Positions 9,051-17,280 of a stretch of DNA of 64,000 nt are shown here, in pieces. The stretch is taken from NCBI GenBank assembly GCA_963717945.1, contig CAVQXT010000007.1:496001-560000 (forward strand), given 5' to 3'. Under the pieces are notes generated by a model. That model saw only the letters and a program-made list of their open reading frames with translations, was not told the origin of the DNA and did not search any database. Numbering within the stretch: the stretch's first letter is position 1; every line of letters starts with the position of its first letter. Source of the DNA: FEN-299 sp963717945. Lineage in GTDB: Bacteria; Acidobacteriota; Vicinamibacteria; Vicinamibacterales; Fen-181. The position numbers and the translations under genes were made by a program.

Positions 9051-9081
9051 AAGGGCTGGGCCACCCCAGCCCTTTTCTTTT
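9051..9081 (+). terminator. intrinsic terminator between omcS and its companion genes
   Basis: A perfect 10-bp stem (AAGGGCTGGG / CCCAGCCCTT) with loop CCAC is followed by TTCTTTT. It is the clearest rho-independent terminator in the window. It would end most transcripts after the cytochrome gene, so abundant OmcS mRNA could be made with only read-through into the assembly genes. Confidence 0.88.
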
Positions 9082-9114
9082 GCGCGCCTCGAGGCCGCGC
9101 TTCATCCAGCGCCC

Positions 9115-10050
9115 ATGATCGAGATCCATCGACGAACGACTGTCGGCGTCCTCGTCGTCTGCGCGCTGGCCCTCTGCGCGAACCCGCTGGTCGCGCAGGT
9201 CAGGACGACGTACCTGTATAGGCTCTCCAACTTCGTGGGGCCGATGCGTTACGACGGGGTCCGGGTCAACGTGGACCAGCAAAGAGACGAGGCCTACTTC
9301 GTCTATCAGAACGTGGTGCGCGTCTTCAACGCGAGCGGGATGGAGATCTTCAGCTTCGGCGACGACCTCGACCTCGGCGGGATTGTCGACGTTGCCGCGG
9401 ACGCCAACGGCGACGTCATCCTGCTGTCCTACAAGCAAGGTTACCTGGTAACGCGGTGCAACTTCCGGGGCGTGCCGGTCGGCCCGATCGAGATCACGAA
9501 CCTGCCCGCCGGGGTGACGTTTCGCGCCGACCGGCTGGCCATCCGGAATGGCCTGTTCTACCTCGCCGACCTGGCGGCGTCCACGGTGACCATTACGGAG
9601 CCGGATGGGAAGTGTCGCCAGCGCATCGACTTCGCCAGCCTGATCGGCGCCGACCAGGTGCAGAAGGCCGGGGCGGAGATGCTCGGGTTTGCCGTGGACC
9701 GGGACGGCAGCATCTTCTTCACGATGCCGACGCTGTTCAAGGTTTACAAGTACTCGCCGGATGGAGCCCTGAATATGTTCGGCCGGGCGGGCTCGTCCCC
9801 CGGGAGGTTCGGCATCATCTCCGGGATCGCGATCGACAGTCGCGGGAACGTGCTCGTGTCCGACAAGCTGCGGTCGGTGGTCATGGTGTTCGACAAAGAC
9901 TTCAAGTTCGTCACCGAGTTCGGCGACCGCGGGGTCAGGCCCGAGAACCTCTTCGTGCCGGACAACCTCGCCGTTGACGGGAAGGACCGGCTGTACGTGT
10001 CCCAGGGACGAAGGCGCGGCGTCAGCGTTTTCGCCTTGGCTGGCCAATAA
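9115..10050 (+). CDS. secreted NHL-repeat beta-propeller, first of two in the locus
   Basis: The protein has 311 residues. The signal peptide is MIEIHRRTTVGVLVVCALAL, with cleavage near LVAQ. The rest is a series of NHL-type blades of about 45 residues, for example GRFGIISGIAIDSRGNVLV and PDNLAVDGKDRLYVSQGR. NHL propellers are protein-interaction scaffolds. A beta-propeller protein (OscD) belongs to the Geobacter omcS-companion cluster and affects wire morphology; this gene, the YVTN gene or the last gene of the block could be its counterpart. There is no clear ribosome site before the ATG, 33 bases after the terminator. Confidence 0.8.
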   Translation: MIEIHRRTTVGVLVVCALALCANPLVAQVRTTYLYRLSNFVGPMRYDGVRVNVDQQRDEAYFVYQNVVRVFNASGMEIFSFGDDLDLGGIVDVAADANGDVILLSYKQGYLVTRCNFRGVPVGPIEITNLPAGVTFRADRLAIRNGLFYLADLAASTVTITEPDGKCRQRIDFASLIGADQVQKAGAEMLGFAVDRDGSIFFTMPTLFKVYKYSPDGALNMFGRAGSSPGRFGIISGIAIDSRGNVLVSDKLRSVVMVFDKDFKFVTEFGDRGVRPENLFVPDNLAVDGKDRLYVSQGRRRGVSVFALAGQ

Positions 10051-10072
10051 ATTGTTCGCAAGAGACGAGTAC

Positions 10073-11449
10073 TTGTTAAACCTCCGCCTGGCGGCGTTAT
10101 TCCTCGCTCTCATGGTTCCCGCGGTCGCGGGCGCAGCCGATGGTGGGGTCTACCTCTACCTGCAGCCGCTTCCGCCGGAGGCATCCGCACTCACGTTCAC
10201 CATCACCTCGGTGTCGGCAGTCTCGGGCAACGGGACCGCGTTTCCCCTCAAGTTGAACCTGGGTGTCGCGGGAGGAGTGGAGACAGGCCGGCAGCGCCTG
10301 CTGGCGTCCGGCCGCCTCCCGGCGGGCTCCTACGCGGGGTTTGCCGTCACGGTGAAGCGGGCCGCGCTGAAAAGAGCGGAAGGAGAAGTTGCGCTCGCGG
10401 TGCCGGAAACGCCCGTCCGGATCGACCTGCAGCTGGCGGTCGCGGGGCGGCAATCCTCGCTCGTCTGGCTCTCGCTGAAGTACGCGGATCCGGTTCAGAG
10501 CGGTTCGACTTTCAGCCCCGCGTTTGCTGTCACCGTGCCGGCCAGGCCGATCGCGGATCACGCCGGTTACGTGACCAACTCCGCCTCGAACACGATCACG
10601 GTGTTCGACAAGCAGATCATGCAGGCCGTGGCGGTCATCGACACCTGCGCCGGCCCGGCCGGGCTCGCCCTCGACCAGCGTCGCCGGCGGCTGTACGTGG
10701 CCTGTCCGGGAGACGACGAGATCCAGTCGATCGATGTCGCGACCGGCCAGATCGTCGACCGGGCGAGCGCCTCGCCCGGAGACCGTCCGCGCGAACTCGC
10801 GCTGACCCCTGACGGCAACACGCTGGTGGCCGTCAACACCGGGTCGGATAGCGTCAGCTTCTTCGACACCGGGGCGCTCACCAGGGCGGACCGTGTCAAC
10901 GTCGGCAGCGGCCCAGGTGCGGTCGCGATCGAGCCGGCGGGCAGACGAGCGTTCGTCTTCAACACGTTCTCGAATTCCGTGTCGGTGGTCGACATCGCCG
11001 GCCGGGCCGTCGTGGCGACGATGTCCACGGAGGCGCCGCCGCTGAGGGGGCAGTTCAGCGCCCGCGGGGACAGGCTGTACGTGATCCACGACCGGTCGCC
11101 GTTCATGACGGCCTTCGACTCGCAGCAGTTGACCACGATCACGAGGGCGCGGCTCGGGACCCCGGTCAGCGCGATCGCCGTGGACCGCGTCCGGGGCCTG
11201 GTGTGCGTGGGCAGCACCGCCGACACGGCGGTCGCATTCTACGACCCCAATGTGCTGATGCCCCTTTACACGATGAAGACCAGGGCAGGCGCCTCCTTTC
11301 TGGCGATTGTGCCCGACGACAATACCATCTACATCGTAAGCCCTGACACTCGGAGCCTCCTGGTCGGCCGCCTTGCGGACAGGAAGGTCGTTTCGGAGAT
11401 CGATGTTGGCGACCGTCCCTACTGGGTCGCGATCATGGGGGAGAAGTAG
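10073..11449 (+). CDS. secreted YVTN-type beta-propeller with an N-terminal beta-sandwich-like domain
   Basis: The frame has no ATG near the signal peptide. TTG at 10073 gives a good one (LNLRLAALFLALMVPAVAGA) and is preferred; TTG at 10052, right after the previous stop, is the alternative. Residues 25-165 or so form a beta-rich domain of unclear family (VYLYLQPLPPEASALTFTI), perhaps DUF4382-like. After it come YVTN/cytochrome-cd1-like blades: YVTNSASNTITVFD, RLYVACPGDDEIQSIDV and TLVAVNTGSDSVSFFD. The gene abuts the next one without a gap (TAG then GTG), so the two are translationally coupled. The propeller class is clear; the role in wire assembly is inferred from context. Confidence 0.75.
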   Translation: MLNLRLAALFLALMVPAVAGAADGGVYLYLQPLPPEASALTFTITSVSAVSGNGTAFPLKLNLGVAGGVETGRQRLLASGRLPAGSYAGFAVTVKRAALKRAEGEVALAVPETPVRIDLQLAVAGRQSSLVWLSLKYADPVQSGSTFSPAFAVTVPARPIADHAGYVTNSASNTITVFDKQIMQAVAVIDTCAGPAGLALDQRRRRLYVACPGDDEIQSIDVATGQIVDRASASPGDRPRELALTPDGNTLVAVNTGSDSVSFFDTGALTRADRVNVGSGPGAVAIEPAGRRAFVFNTFSNSVSVVDIAGRAVVATMSTEAPPLRGQFSARGDRLYVIHDRSPFMTAFDSQQLTTITRARLGTPVSAIAVDRVRGLVCVGSTADTAVAFYDPNVLMPLYTMKTRAGASFLAIVPDDNTIYIVSPDTRSLLVGRLADRKVVSEIDVGDRPYWVAIMGEK

Positions 11450-13639
11450 GTGCGTTGCGCCACCGCCGCGTTCTCGCTCGCCCTGGTCTGCTCGCTGGCC
11501 CTCCTCGCCCGCCCGGCTTCCGCCCAGGACGGGTTCTTCTCGGGCCTGCAGAAGAACGTGGACCTGACGGCCAGTTCCATTTCGACGACCACCACCTCCG
11601 CGTCCGGGGCTGTGACGAAGACGGACACGACCAACGTCTATCCGACGCTCACGTTGAACCTGGACGGGCTCATCTTTCCCTACCTCCGGCTGAACGTCGG
11701 CGGCGTATTCGAGCTCAACAAGCTGACCACCGACATCGACGGCGCGCAAACGAGCTCGACCATCTCGCGGAACCGCCCCTTCTTCCTGCTGCGCTCGACC
11801 AACCCGGTGTTCTCCCCGGGCTTCGGGTTCTTCAGGCGGGAGGATCGGAACCGGACGGTCGGAGGGTCGGACCTCAAGCTCATCAACAACGAGTGGGACG
11901 GGTACCTGGGGTGGAACCCGGACGGCGGGCCGAAATCCCAGTTCCAGTTCGTGAGGAGCGACACGTTCGACGCGAACCGGGCATTCCAGGACACGACCAA
12001 AGACTACGGGTCGGTGGTCTCCAATTACTCGTTCAAGAACCTGAACCTCGCGTACCGCGGCGCCTACATCGACACCAACGACAAGCTGCACGATGTGGAC
12101 ACCCGCCAGGTGATCCAGGGCGGCCGCGTGGGCTACGGGGGATCGTTTATCGACAAGCGGCTTTCGGTGAACGGGACCTACGACGTCCTGCACCAGGACC
12201 TGACGACGGTGGCGAGCGGGAGGGGCGGTGAGGTGGCCGTCCCCCTGACTGTTTTTGCCGGCCTCTCGGCGCTGAGCGATACGCCGCTGATTGCGCCGCT
12301 GGCGCAGAACCCGCTGCTCGTCGACGGCAACCTGACGGCGGGCGCCGGCGTGGATCTGGGCCTGCCGGTGCCGCCCGCGGACACGCAGGCGCGGAACATC
12401 GGCGTCGATTTCCTGAATCCGGCGAAGGTCAGCCGGTTCCTGGTCTGGGTGGATCGGGACCTCCCCATCGAGATCACCAACTCCTTCTCGTGGGACATCT
12501 ACAGCAGCATCGACAACGTGGTCTGGAGGCAGGAGACCACGGTGGCCGTGGCGCCGTTCGGTCCGTTCGAACGCCGCTTCCAGGTCGATTTCCCCGCCAT
12601 CACCGCGCGGTACGTCAAGGTCGTCGTGCGGCCCCTGGCCGCCGCAGTGGTCAATTCGTCGAACTATCCGCACATTCTGGTGACCGAGATCCAGCCTTTC
12701 ATGGTCCAGCCGCCGGGAGACGTCCGCACGACGCTGACGCAGACCACCCACCTCGTCAACACCGACGTGAGGTTCAGGATCCTGAACGCTCCGGCGCTGT
12801 ACTACGAGGGGTCGTTCTTCTACAACGGGCCGGGCACGTTTGGCACGCACACCGACACGCTGTCGAACGGCCTGTCGGCCAACCATTCCTTCAATCGCAT
12901 CTTCTCGACGTTCGGGAGGATCGCGCGCGAACAGGGCACCGAGCCCGAGGGCCATCGGACCGCCAACGTGACCAACGCGACGCTCACCATCGACCCGCTG
13001 CCGACGTTCAGGACCTCCCTGCTCTGGAACGGCATGGACGAGCACATCGGCGGGATTCCTCGCAGCCGGAACGGGTTCTTCGTCCAGAACGCCGCGCAGC
13101 CTTACCAGGGCGTGAACCTCCAGTTTGGCGTCGGATGGAGCGCGACGACGGATCTGACCGGCGCGGGTTCGCGCGACCGGATTGTGAATCTCAGCGGCAC
13201 GGTGTCCCCCCGGGAGCACGTGAGCCTGACGTTCAGCTACGATGACACGACGTCGAACCGCTCGGGCCCGTTCACCGGCGTCCCGCACTTTCACACGCAG
13301 CGAGTGTACGCGGCGCTCGCCGTCGATCCCACCCGGACGCTCCACTTCGTCGTGGGTGAGGAAGTGGTCGCGGTCACCGGCCAGAACTCGATGACCACGC
13401 TCGACCTCGCCGCCAGCTGGTCGCCGTTCCCGGACGGGGCGCTTCAGTTCACGTTCGCCTACAACAACGCCCTGCGGCCCCTGGAGTTCGGGCGGGACAG
13501 GAACACCCTGGCGTCGGTGCGTTGGAACCTGTCGCGCCGGTCGTACATCGACGTGTCCTATCAGAGAACGAGGAGTGAGTTCGTTTTCCAGACAAACGAA
13601 TCGAGGGTGTTCAGTACTAGCTTGAGGCTGTTTCTTTGA
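11450..13639 (+). CDS. outer-membrane beta-barrel with inserted discoidin-like domain (candidate nanowire/cytochrome porin)
   Basis: The protein has 729 residues and starts at a GTG directly after the previous stop. The signal peptide ends ARPASA/QDGFF. Residues 60-250 and 420-729 are runs of alternating amphipathic strands with aromatic girdles, and the chain ends with strand FSTSLRLFL, as outer-membrane barrels do. Between them (about 310-420) sits a discoidin/F5-8C-like beta-sandwich, seen in SWDIYSSIDNVVW and ITARYVKVVVRPL, flanked by a low-complexity linker. In size it resembles MtrB/PioB porins, but the N-terminal CxxC of MtrB is absent. By position it is the best candidate for the channel-like part (OscEFG in Geobacter) that passes OmcS through the outer membrane. 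Confidence 0.75.
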   Translation: MRCATAAFSLALVCSLALLARPASAQDGFFSGLQKNVDLTASSISTTTTSASGAVTKTDTTNVYPTLTLNLDGLIFPYLRLNVGGVFELNKLTTDIDGAQTSSTISRNRPFFLLRSTNPVFSPGFGFFRREDRNRTVGGSDLKLINNEWDGYLGWNPDGGPKSQFQFVRSDTFDANRAFQDTTKDYGSVVSNYSFKNLNLAYRGAYIDTNDKLHDVDTRQVIQGGRVGYGGSFIDKRLSVNGTYDVLHQDLTTVASGRGGEVAVPLTVFAGLSALSDTPLIAPLAQNPLLVDGNLTAGAGVDLGLPVPPADTQARNIGVDFLNPAKVSRFLVWVDRDLPIEITNSFSWDIYSSIDNVVWRQETTVAVAPFGPFERRFQVDFPAITARYVKVVVRPLAAAVVNSSNYPHILVTEIQPFMVQPPGDVRTTLTQTTHLVNTDVRFRILNAPALYYEGSFFYNGPGTFGTHTDTLSNGLSANHSFNRIFSTFGRIAREQGTEPEGHRTANVTNATLTIDPLPTFRTSLLWNGMDEHIGGIPRSRNGFFVQNAAQPYQGVNLQFGVGWSATTDLTGAGSRDRIVNLSGTVSPREHVSLTFSYDDTTSNRSGPFTGVPHFHTQRVYAALAVDPTRTLHFVVGEEVVAVTGQNSMTTLDLAASWSPFPDGALQFTFAYNNALRPLEFGRDRNTLASVRWNLSRRSYIDVSYQRTRSEFVFQTNESRVFSTSLRLFL

Positions 13640-13658
13640 TTCGGGGTGAGGCGGCAGC

Positions 13659-14255
13659 ATGAAAAGAGCGCTCAGTCTCGTGGCATCCGTTCTTGTGTTT
13701 CTCGCAATCGCCGCGCCGGTGTGCACGGCGCAGGTGACCGACGTCTACCGGGATCCGAACATGGACTTCGGCGCCATCCAGAAGGTGGCCGTGGTGCCGT
13801 TCTCGAATCTCGCCCGGGACCAGGTCGTCGCCGAGCGGGTGCGGGACGTCTTCATCAACCGCCTGCTGGCGGCCGACGGGGTGTACGTGCTTCCGGTCGG
13901 CGAGGCCGCGCGCGGGATCGACAAGATCCAGCCGGCGAACCCCACGGCTCCGACCGCTGAAGAGGTCGTCAAGCTCGGGGCGTTCCTCAAGGTCGATGCG
14001 GTGATCACCGGCGTCGTCAGGGAGTACGGCGAAGTGCGCTCCGGCGCGACCACCGCGAACATCATCTCGATGAGCATCCAGGTCATCGAGACTGGAACCG
14101 GAAGAGTCGTGTGGAGCGCGTCGGTCACGGAGGGCGGCGTCAGTTTCTGGGCCCGGATGTTCGGCGGGGGCGGCCAGCCCATGAACAACGTGACCCAGCA
14201 GGCCGTTGACGCGCTCCTGGGCAAGCTGCTCGGCTCTCCCAAGAAAGGAAAGTAG
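13659..14255 (+). CDS. secreted GNA1162/CsgG-like protein
   Basis: This 198-residue protein has a signal peptide (MKRALSLVASVLVFLAIAAP) cut near CTA/QVTDVY. The mature part has the alpha/beta pattern of the TolB-N/CsgG/GNA1162 group: IQKVAVVPFSNLARD, a helix VVAERVRDVFINRLL, then KVDAVITGVVREYG and GTGRVVWSASV. Relatives are periplasmic or lipid-anchored parts of outer-membrane secretion assemblies such as curli CsgG. No lipobox is evident, although a cysteine lies near the cleavage site. A role as a periplasmic ring or adaptor beside the beta-barrel is plausible but inferred. Confidence 0.65.
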   Translation: MKRALSLVASVLVFLAIAAPVCTAQVTDVYRDPNMDFGAIQKVAVVPFSNLARDQVVAERVRDVFINRLLAADGVYVLPVGEAARGIDKIQPANPTAPTAEEVVKLGAFLKVDAVITGVVREYGEVRSGATTANIISMSIQVIETGTGRVVWSASVTEGGVSFWARMFGGGGQPMNNVTQQAVDALLGKLLGSPKKGK

Positions 14256-14261
14256 GGCGTC

Positions 14262-17255
14262 GTGCTGGGGTCCCCCGTCGCGGGCGTGATCTACCTCCTG
14301 TTCTTCCTGTCGGGTGCCGCCGCGCTCATGTATCAGGTCGTGTGGGTTCGCTCCCTCACCCTGGTGTTCGGCGGGTCGCACCTGGCGGTGACGGCCGTCC
14401 TGTCCATCTTCATGGCCGGGCTGGCCGCGGGCGGCTACGCCATCGGCAGACGAGTGGACCGGGTCCGGCGCCCCCTGCGCCTCTACGGCCTCCTGGAACT
14501 CGGAGTCGCGGCCTCGGCGCTGGCGTTCGAGGGGCTGATGAGGATCTACCCCTCGATCTACGTGGCGCTGGCCCAGGGACGAGACGAGGCCACGTTCTAC
14601 CTCACCACCGTCCGGATACTGTTCTCGGTTCTCGCCCTCATCGTGCCGACCACGCTGATGGGCGGGACGCTGCCCGTCCTGTCGCGCTTCGTCTCGCGGC
14701 AGCCGGAGAACCTGCGCGCCCACCTGTCGTTCCTCTACGGCCTGAATACCCTGGGCGCGGTCCTCGGCGCGATGCTGGCGGGATTCGTCTTCCTTCGGTT
14801 GTACTCGGTGACCGCGACGCTCGGCATCGCGGTCGCGACCAGCGCGCTGGTCGGCCTCGTCAGCCTCCTGTTGCCGGAAAAGGCCGGTACCGCTCCCGCT
14901 GCGGAAGGCGCCGCCGCACCCTCACCCGCGGCGATCCCCGAACCGGGCGGGGCCGTGCCCGCCGCGCTGATCCTCTGGGGGATCGGCCTCAGCGGGTTCT
15001 GCGCCCTGGGGTACGAGGTGCTCTGGACGCGCGTGCTCACGCTCGCCGTCGGTGCCAGCGTCTACGGCTTCACGATCATCCTGGTGGCCTTCCTCACCGG
15101 GATCGCGCTGGGCAGCGGGGCTTACGGGGCGCTGGTGAAGTGGCTCGGGGTCACGGCTCGGGGAACGAGGACCATCGTCGGCTGGTTCGGTGTGACGGAG
15201 ATCGCCATCGGGCTCACCGCCCTGGCCGTCACGGTGTACCTCCGCGACATCCCGGCCAACGCCGTCCGCCTGCAGGACTCCGTTCTCGGCGCCGGGCTCG
15301 CGTCGTTCCAGATGAAGGTCTGGGCGAACTTCCTGCTCGCCTTCCTCTACGTCGTCGTCCCCGCGCTGTTCATGGGCGCCTCGTTTCCTATCGCCGGCGA
15401 GCTGATGGCCCGCGAGCGGCGGGCGGTCGGCCGGGCCGTTGGTGACGTGCTCGGCTCCAATACGGTTGGAGCCATTCTGGGAGCCGCCGTCAGCGGGCTG
15501 GTGATGATTCGCCTGTTCGGCATCGAGCGGTCGCTCCAGATCCTGACGATCGTCAACATCGGCCTCGGCCTGGTCGTGCTCGCCAGCCTCCGGAGGCGGC
15601 GATGGCTGCCTGCGGCGGTGGCGACGGTGGCCCTGGCGGCGATCGCGCTTCTGGCCCTCAACCCGGGCGTGGCCAGGCTGTGGGACCGCAAGTACTTCGC
15701 GATCTACAGGAGCAACCAGCCCGAGGCGTTCCGCACGCCCGAGATGGTCAAAGAGGCCGTGGACAACACCGACGTCCTCTATTACGCGGAGGGCGTCGAA
15801 TCGATCGTCAGCGTGATCAGGCCCAGGGGAGGAGAGCAGGCCTTCATCACCAACGGGCGGGTCGAGGCCTCCAGCCATCTGCAGGCGCAGCAAATCCAGT
15901 TCACGCTCGGGCACCTGCCGATGCTCCTCGACCGGGATCCGAGAAACGTTCTGGTCGTCGGGATGGGAAGCGGCATGACGGCGGGCGCGACGACGGTCTA
16001 CCCGAGCGTGGAACGGGTGACGCTGGTCGAGATCGAGCCGCAGGTGCTCGGGGTGGCCCGGACGTTCGAGCAGTACAACCACCACGTCCTGGAGAATCCG
16101 AAAGTCAGGATCGTCCTGAACGACGGTCGGAACTTCCTGATGACGACCAACCAGACGTTCGACGTCATCACGGCCGACCCGATCCACCCCTGGTTCAAGG
16201 GCGCCGGATACCTGTACTCGAGCGAGTACTTCGCACTCGCCGCCCGGCACCTTCGGCCCGGTGGCGTGATCGCGCAGTGGCTGCCGATTTACGAGCTGAC
16301 GCCGCAGGATCTCGCCTCGGTTGTCAGGACGTTCCAGCAGAACTTCCCCCACACGATGCTGTGGCTCGACCACTTCGACGCGGTGATGGTGGGCAGCCTC
16401 TCTCCGTTCCTCATCGACGAGGCGCAGCTCGACAGGCGGATTGCGTACCCCGCCGTCGCCGGCGACTTGAGGCGGGTCGAGATGGGATCGGCGACCGACC
16501 TGTTGAGCTATTTCGTGATGGGGACCGACGGGATGAGGCGTTTCGCGCAGAACGGCGTACTGAACACGGATGACCACCTCTACCTCGAGTTCTCGGCCCC
16601 GTTTTCGATCGCGACTCCGGCCGTCATGGCGACCGACATCGAGGCCATCGCGGCCTGCCGTGAGAGCATCCTGCCGAACCTGAAACTGGAGGCGGACCCC
16701 ACGGCGCGCGAGGAGCAGCGGATGCGATGGGATCTCCAACTCGCCGCCGGAAAGGCCGGGGACAGCGCCCTGGCGCTGTTCCTGGGCCGCGGGCCGGGCG
16801 ATGCCGCCTTCGCGCCGGCGCTGCGCCGGCTGAATCAGCAGTACCCGTGGTACGCGCCTGGCAAGTTCCTGTCGAACCAGTACCAGGCGGCGATGGCGCT
16901 GGAGCCGCGCCTCCTGCGGCAGTCATCCTTGACGCTCATGGCCGACGACGGCACGACGACAACCGTCGACATGTCCGCGGTCCTCGTGCCCGTGAGCAGG
17001 ACCCGCGCGTCGATCATGTTCGTGGACAATCGCGCCAAAGTCGTCTTCGGGCAGCTGTACGTCGATGACTACGAGCGCTCCGGGTTCGCCGATCGGTTTG
17101 CCCTCGAGGTGATGGGAGCCGTCCTCGCCGTCTACGAGAGCGAGGCGCAATCTGCGCGCAGCCGCCAGCAGACGCTGCCGCCGGCATCGCAGACGCTCCG
17201 GAGAATCAGAGCCGTGATAGGCTCGAAGGTCCAAAGTGCTCAACCCGGGTCATAG
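14262..17255 (+). CDS. fused MFS-like transporter / spermidine-synthase-like protein
   Basis: The 997-residue protein starts at GTG 14262, with AAAGGAAAG upstream. Residues 1-475 or so form two bundles of membrane helices (IYLLFFLSGAAALMYQVVWV, then a second bundle opening LIGIGL-like). Residues 480-800 are a class I methyltransferase-like fold of the SpeE type, with NVLVVGMGSGMTAG as the nucleotide-binding loop, VTLVEIEPQV and VRIVLNDGRNFL. A further 200 residues follow. Such fusions are widespread, but their substrate is uncertain and they need not make polyamines. The position inside a cytochrome-secretion operon suggests modification or export work for the system. Confidence 0.75.
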   Translation: MLGSPVAGVIYLLFFLSGAAALMYQVVWVRSLTLVFGGSHLAVTAVLSIFMAGLAAGGYAIGRRVDRVRRPLRLYGLLELGVAASALAFEGLMRIYPSIYVALAQGRDEATFYLTTVRILFSVLALIVPTTLMGGTLPVLSRFVSRQPENLRAHLSFLYGLNTLGAVLGAMLAGFVFLRLYSVTATLGIAVATSALVGLVSLLLPEKAGTAPAAEGAAAPSPAAIPEPGGAVPAALILWGIGLSGFCALGYEVLWTRVLTLAVGASVYGFTIILVAFLTGIALGSGAYGALVKWLGVTARGTRTIVGWFGVTEIAIGLTALAVTVYLRDIPANAVRLQDSVLGAGLASFQMKVWANFLLAFLYVVVPALFMGASFPIAGELMARERRAVGRAVGDVLGSNTVGAILGAAVSGLVMIRLFGIERSLQILTIVNIGLGLVVLASLRRRRWLPAAVATVALAAIALLALNPGVARLWDRKYFAIYRSNQPEAFRTPEMVKEAVDNTDVLYYAEGVESIVSVIRPRGGEQAFITNGRVEASSHLQAQQIQFTLGHLPMLLDRDPRNVLVVGMGSGMTAGATTVYPSVERVTLVEIEPQVLGVARTFEQYNHHVLENPKVRIVLNDGRNFLMTTNQTFDVITADPIHPWFKGAGYLYSSEYFALAARHLRPGGVIAQWLPIYELTPQDLASVVRTFQQNFPHTMLWLDHFDAVMVGSLSPFLIDEAQLDRRIAYPAVAGDLRRVEMGSATDLLSYFVMGTDGMRRFAQNGVLNTDDHLYLEFSAPFSIATPAVMATDIEAIAACRESILPNLKLEADPTAREEQRMRWDLQLAAGKAGDSALALFLGRGPGDAAFAPALRRLNQQYPWYAPGKFLSNQYQAAMALEPRLLRQSSLTLMADDGTTTTVDMSAVLVPVSRTRASIMFVDNRAKVVFGQLYVDDYERSGFADRFALEVMGAVLAVYESEAQSARSRQQTLPPASQTLRRIRAVIGSKVQSAQPGS

Positions 17256-17280
17256 CGATCCCCGCCAGGGGGAGTTCCAA

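Noticed and set aside
11450..13639. MtrB/PioB-type decaheme-associated porin
   Set aside because: Size fits, but the N-terminal CxxC of MtrB is missing, a discoidin-like domain is inserted, and no MtrA-like decaheme cytochrome is adjacent.
10097..13726. 1209-codon open frame on the minus strand across the propeller and barrel genes
   Set aside because: Arg/Asp/Val-rich composition without signal, domain or conserved motif. It mirrors the plus-strand genes, as expected at this GC content.
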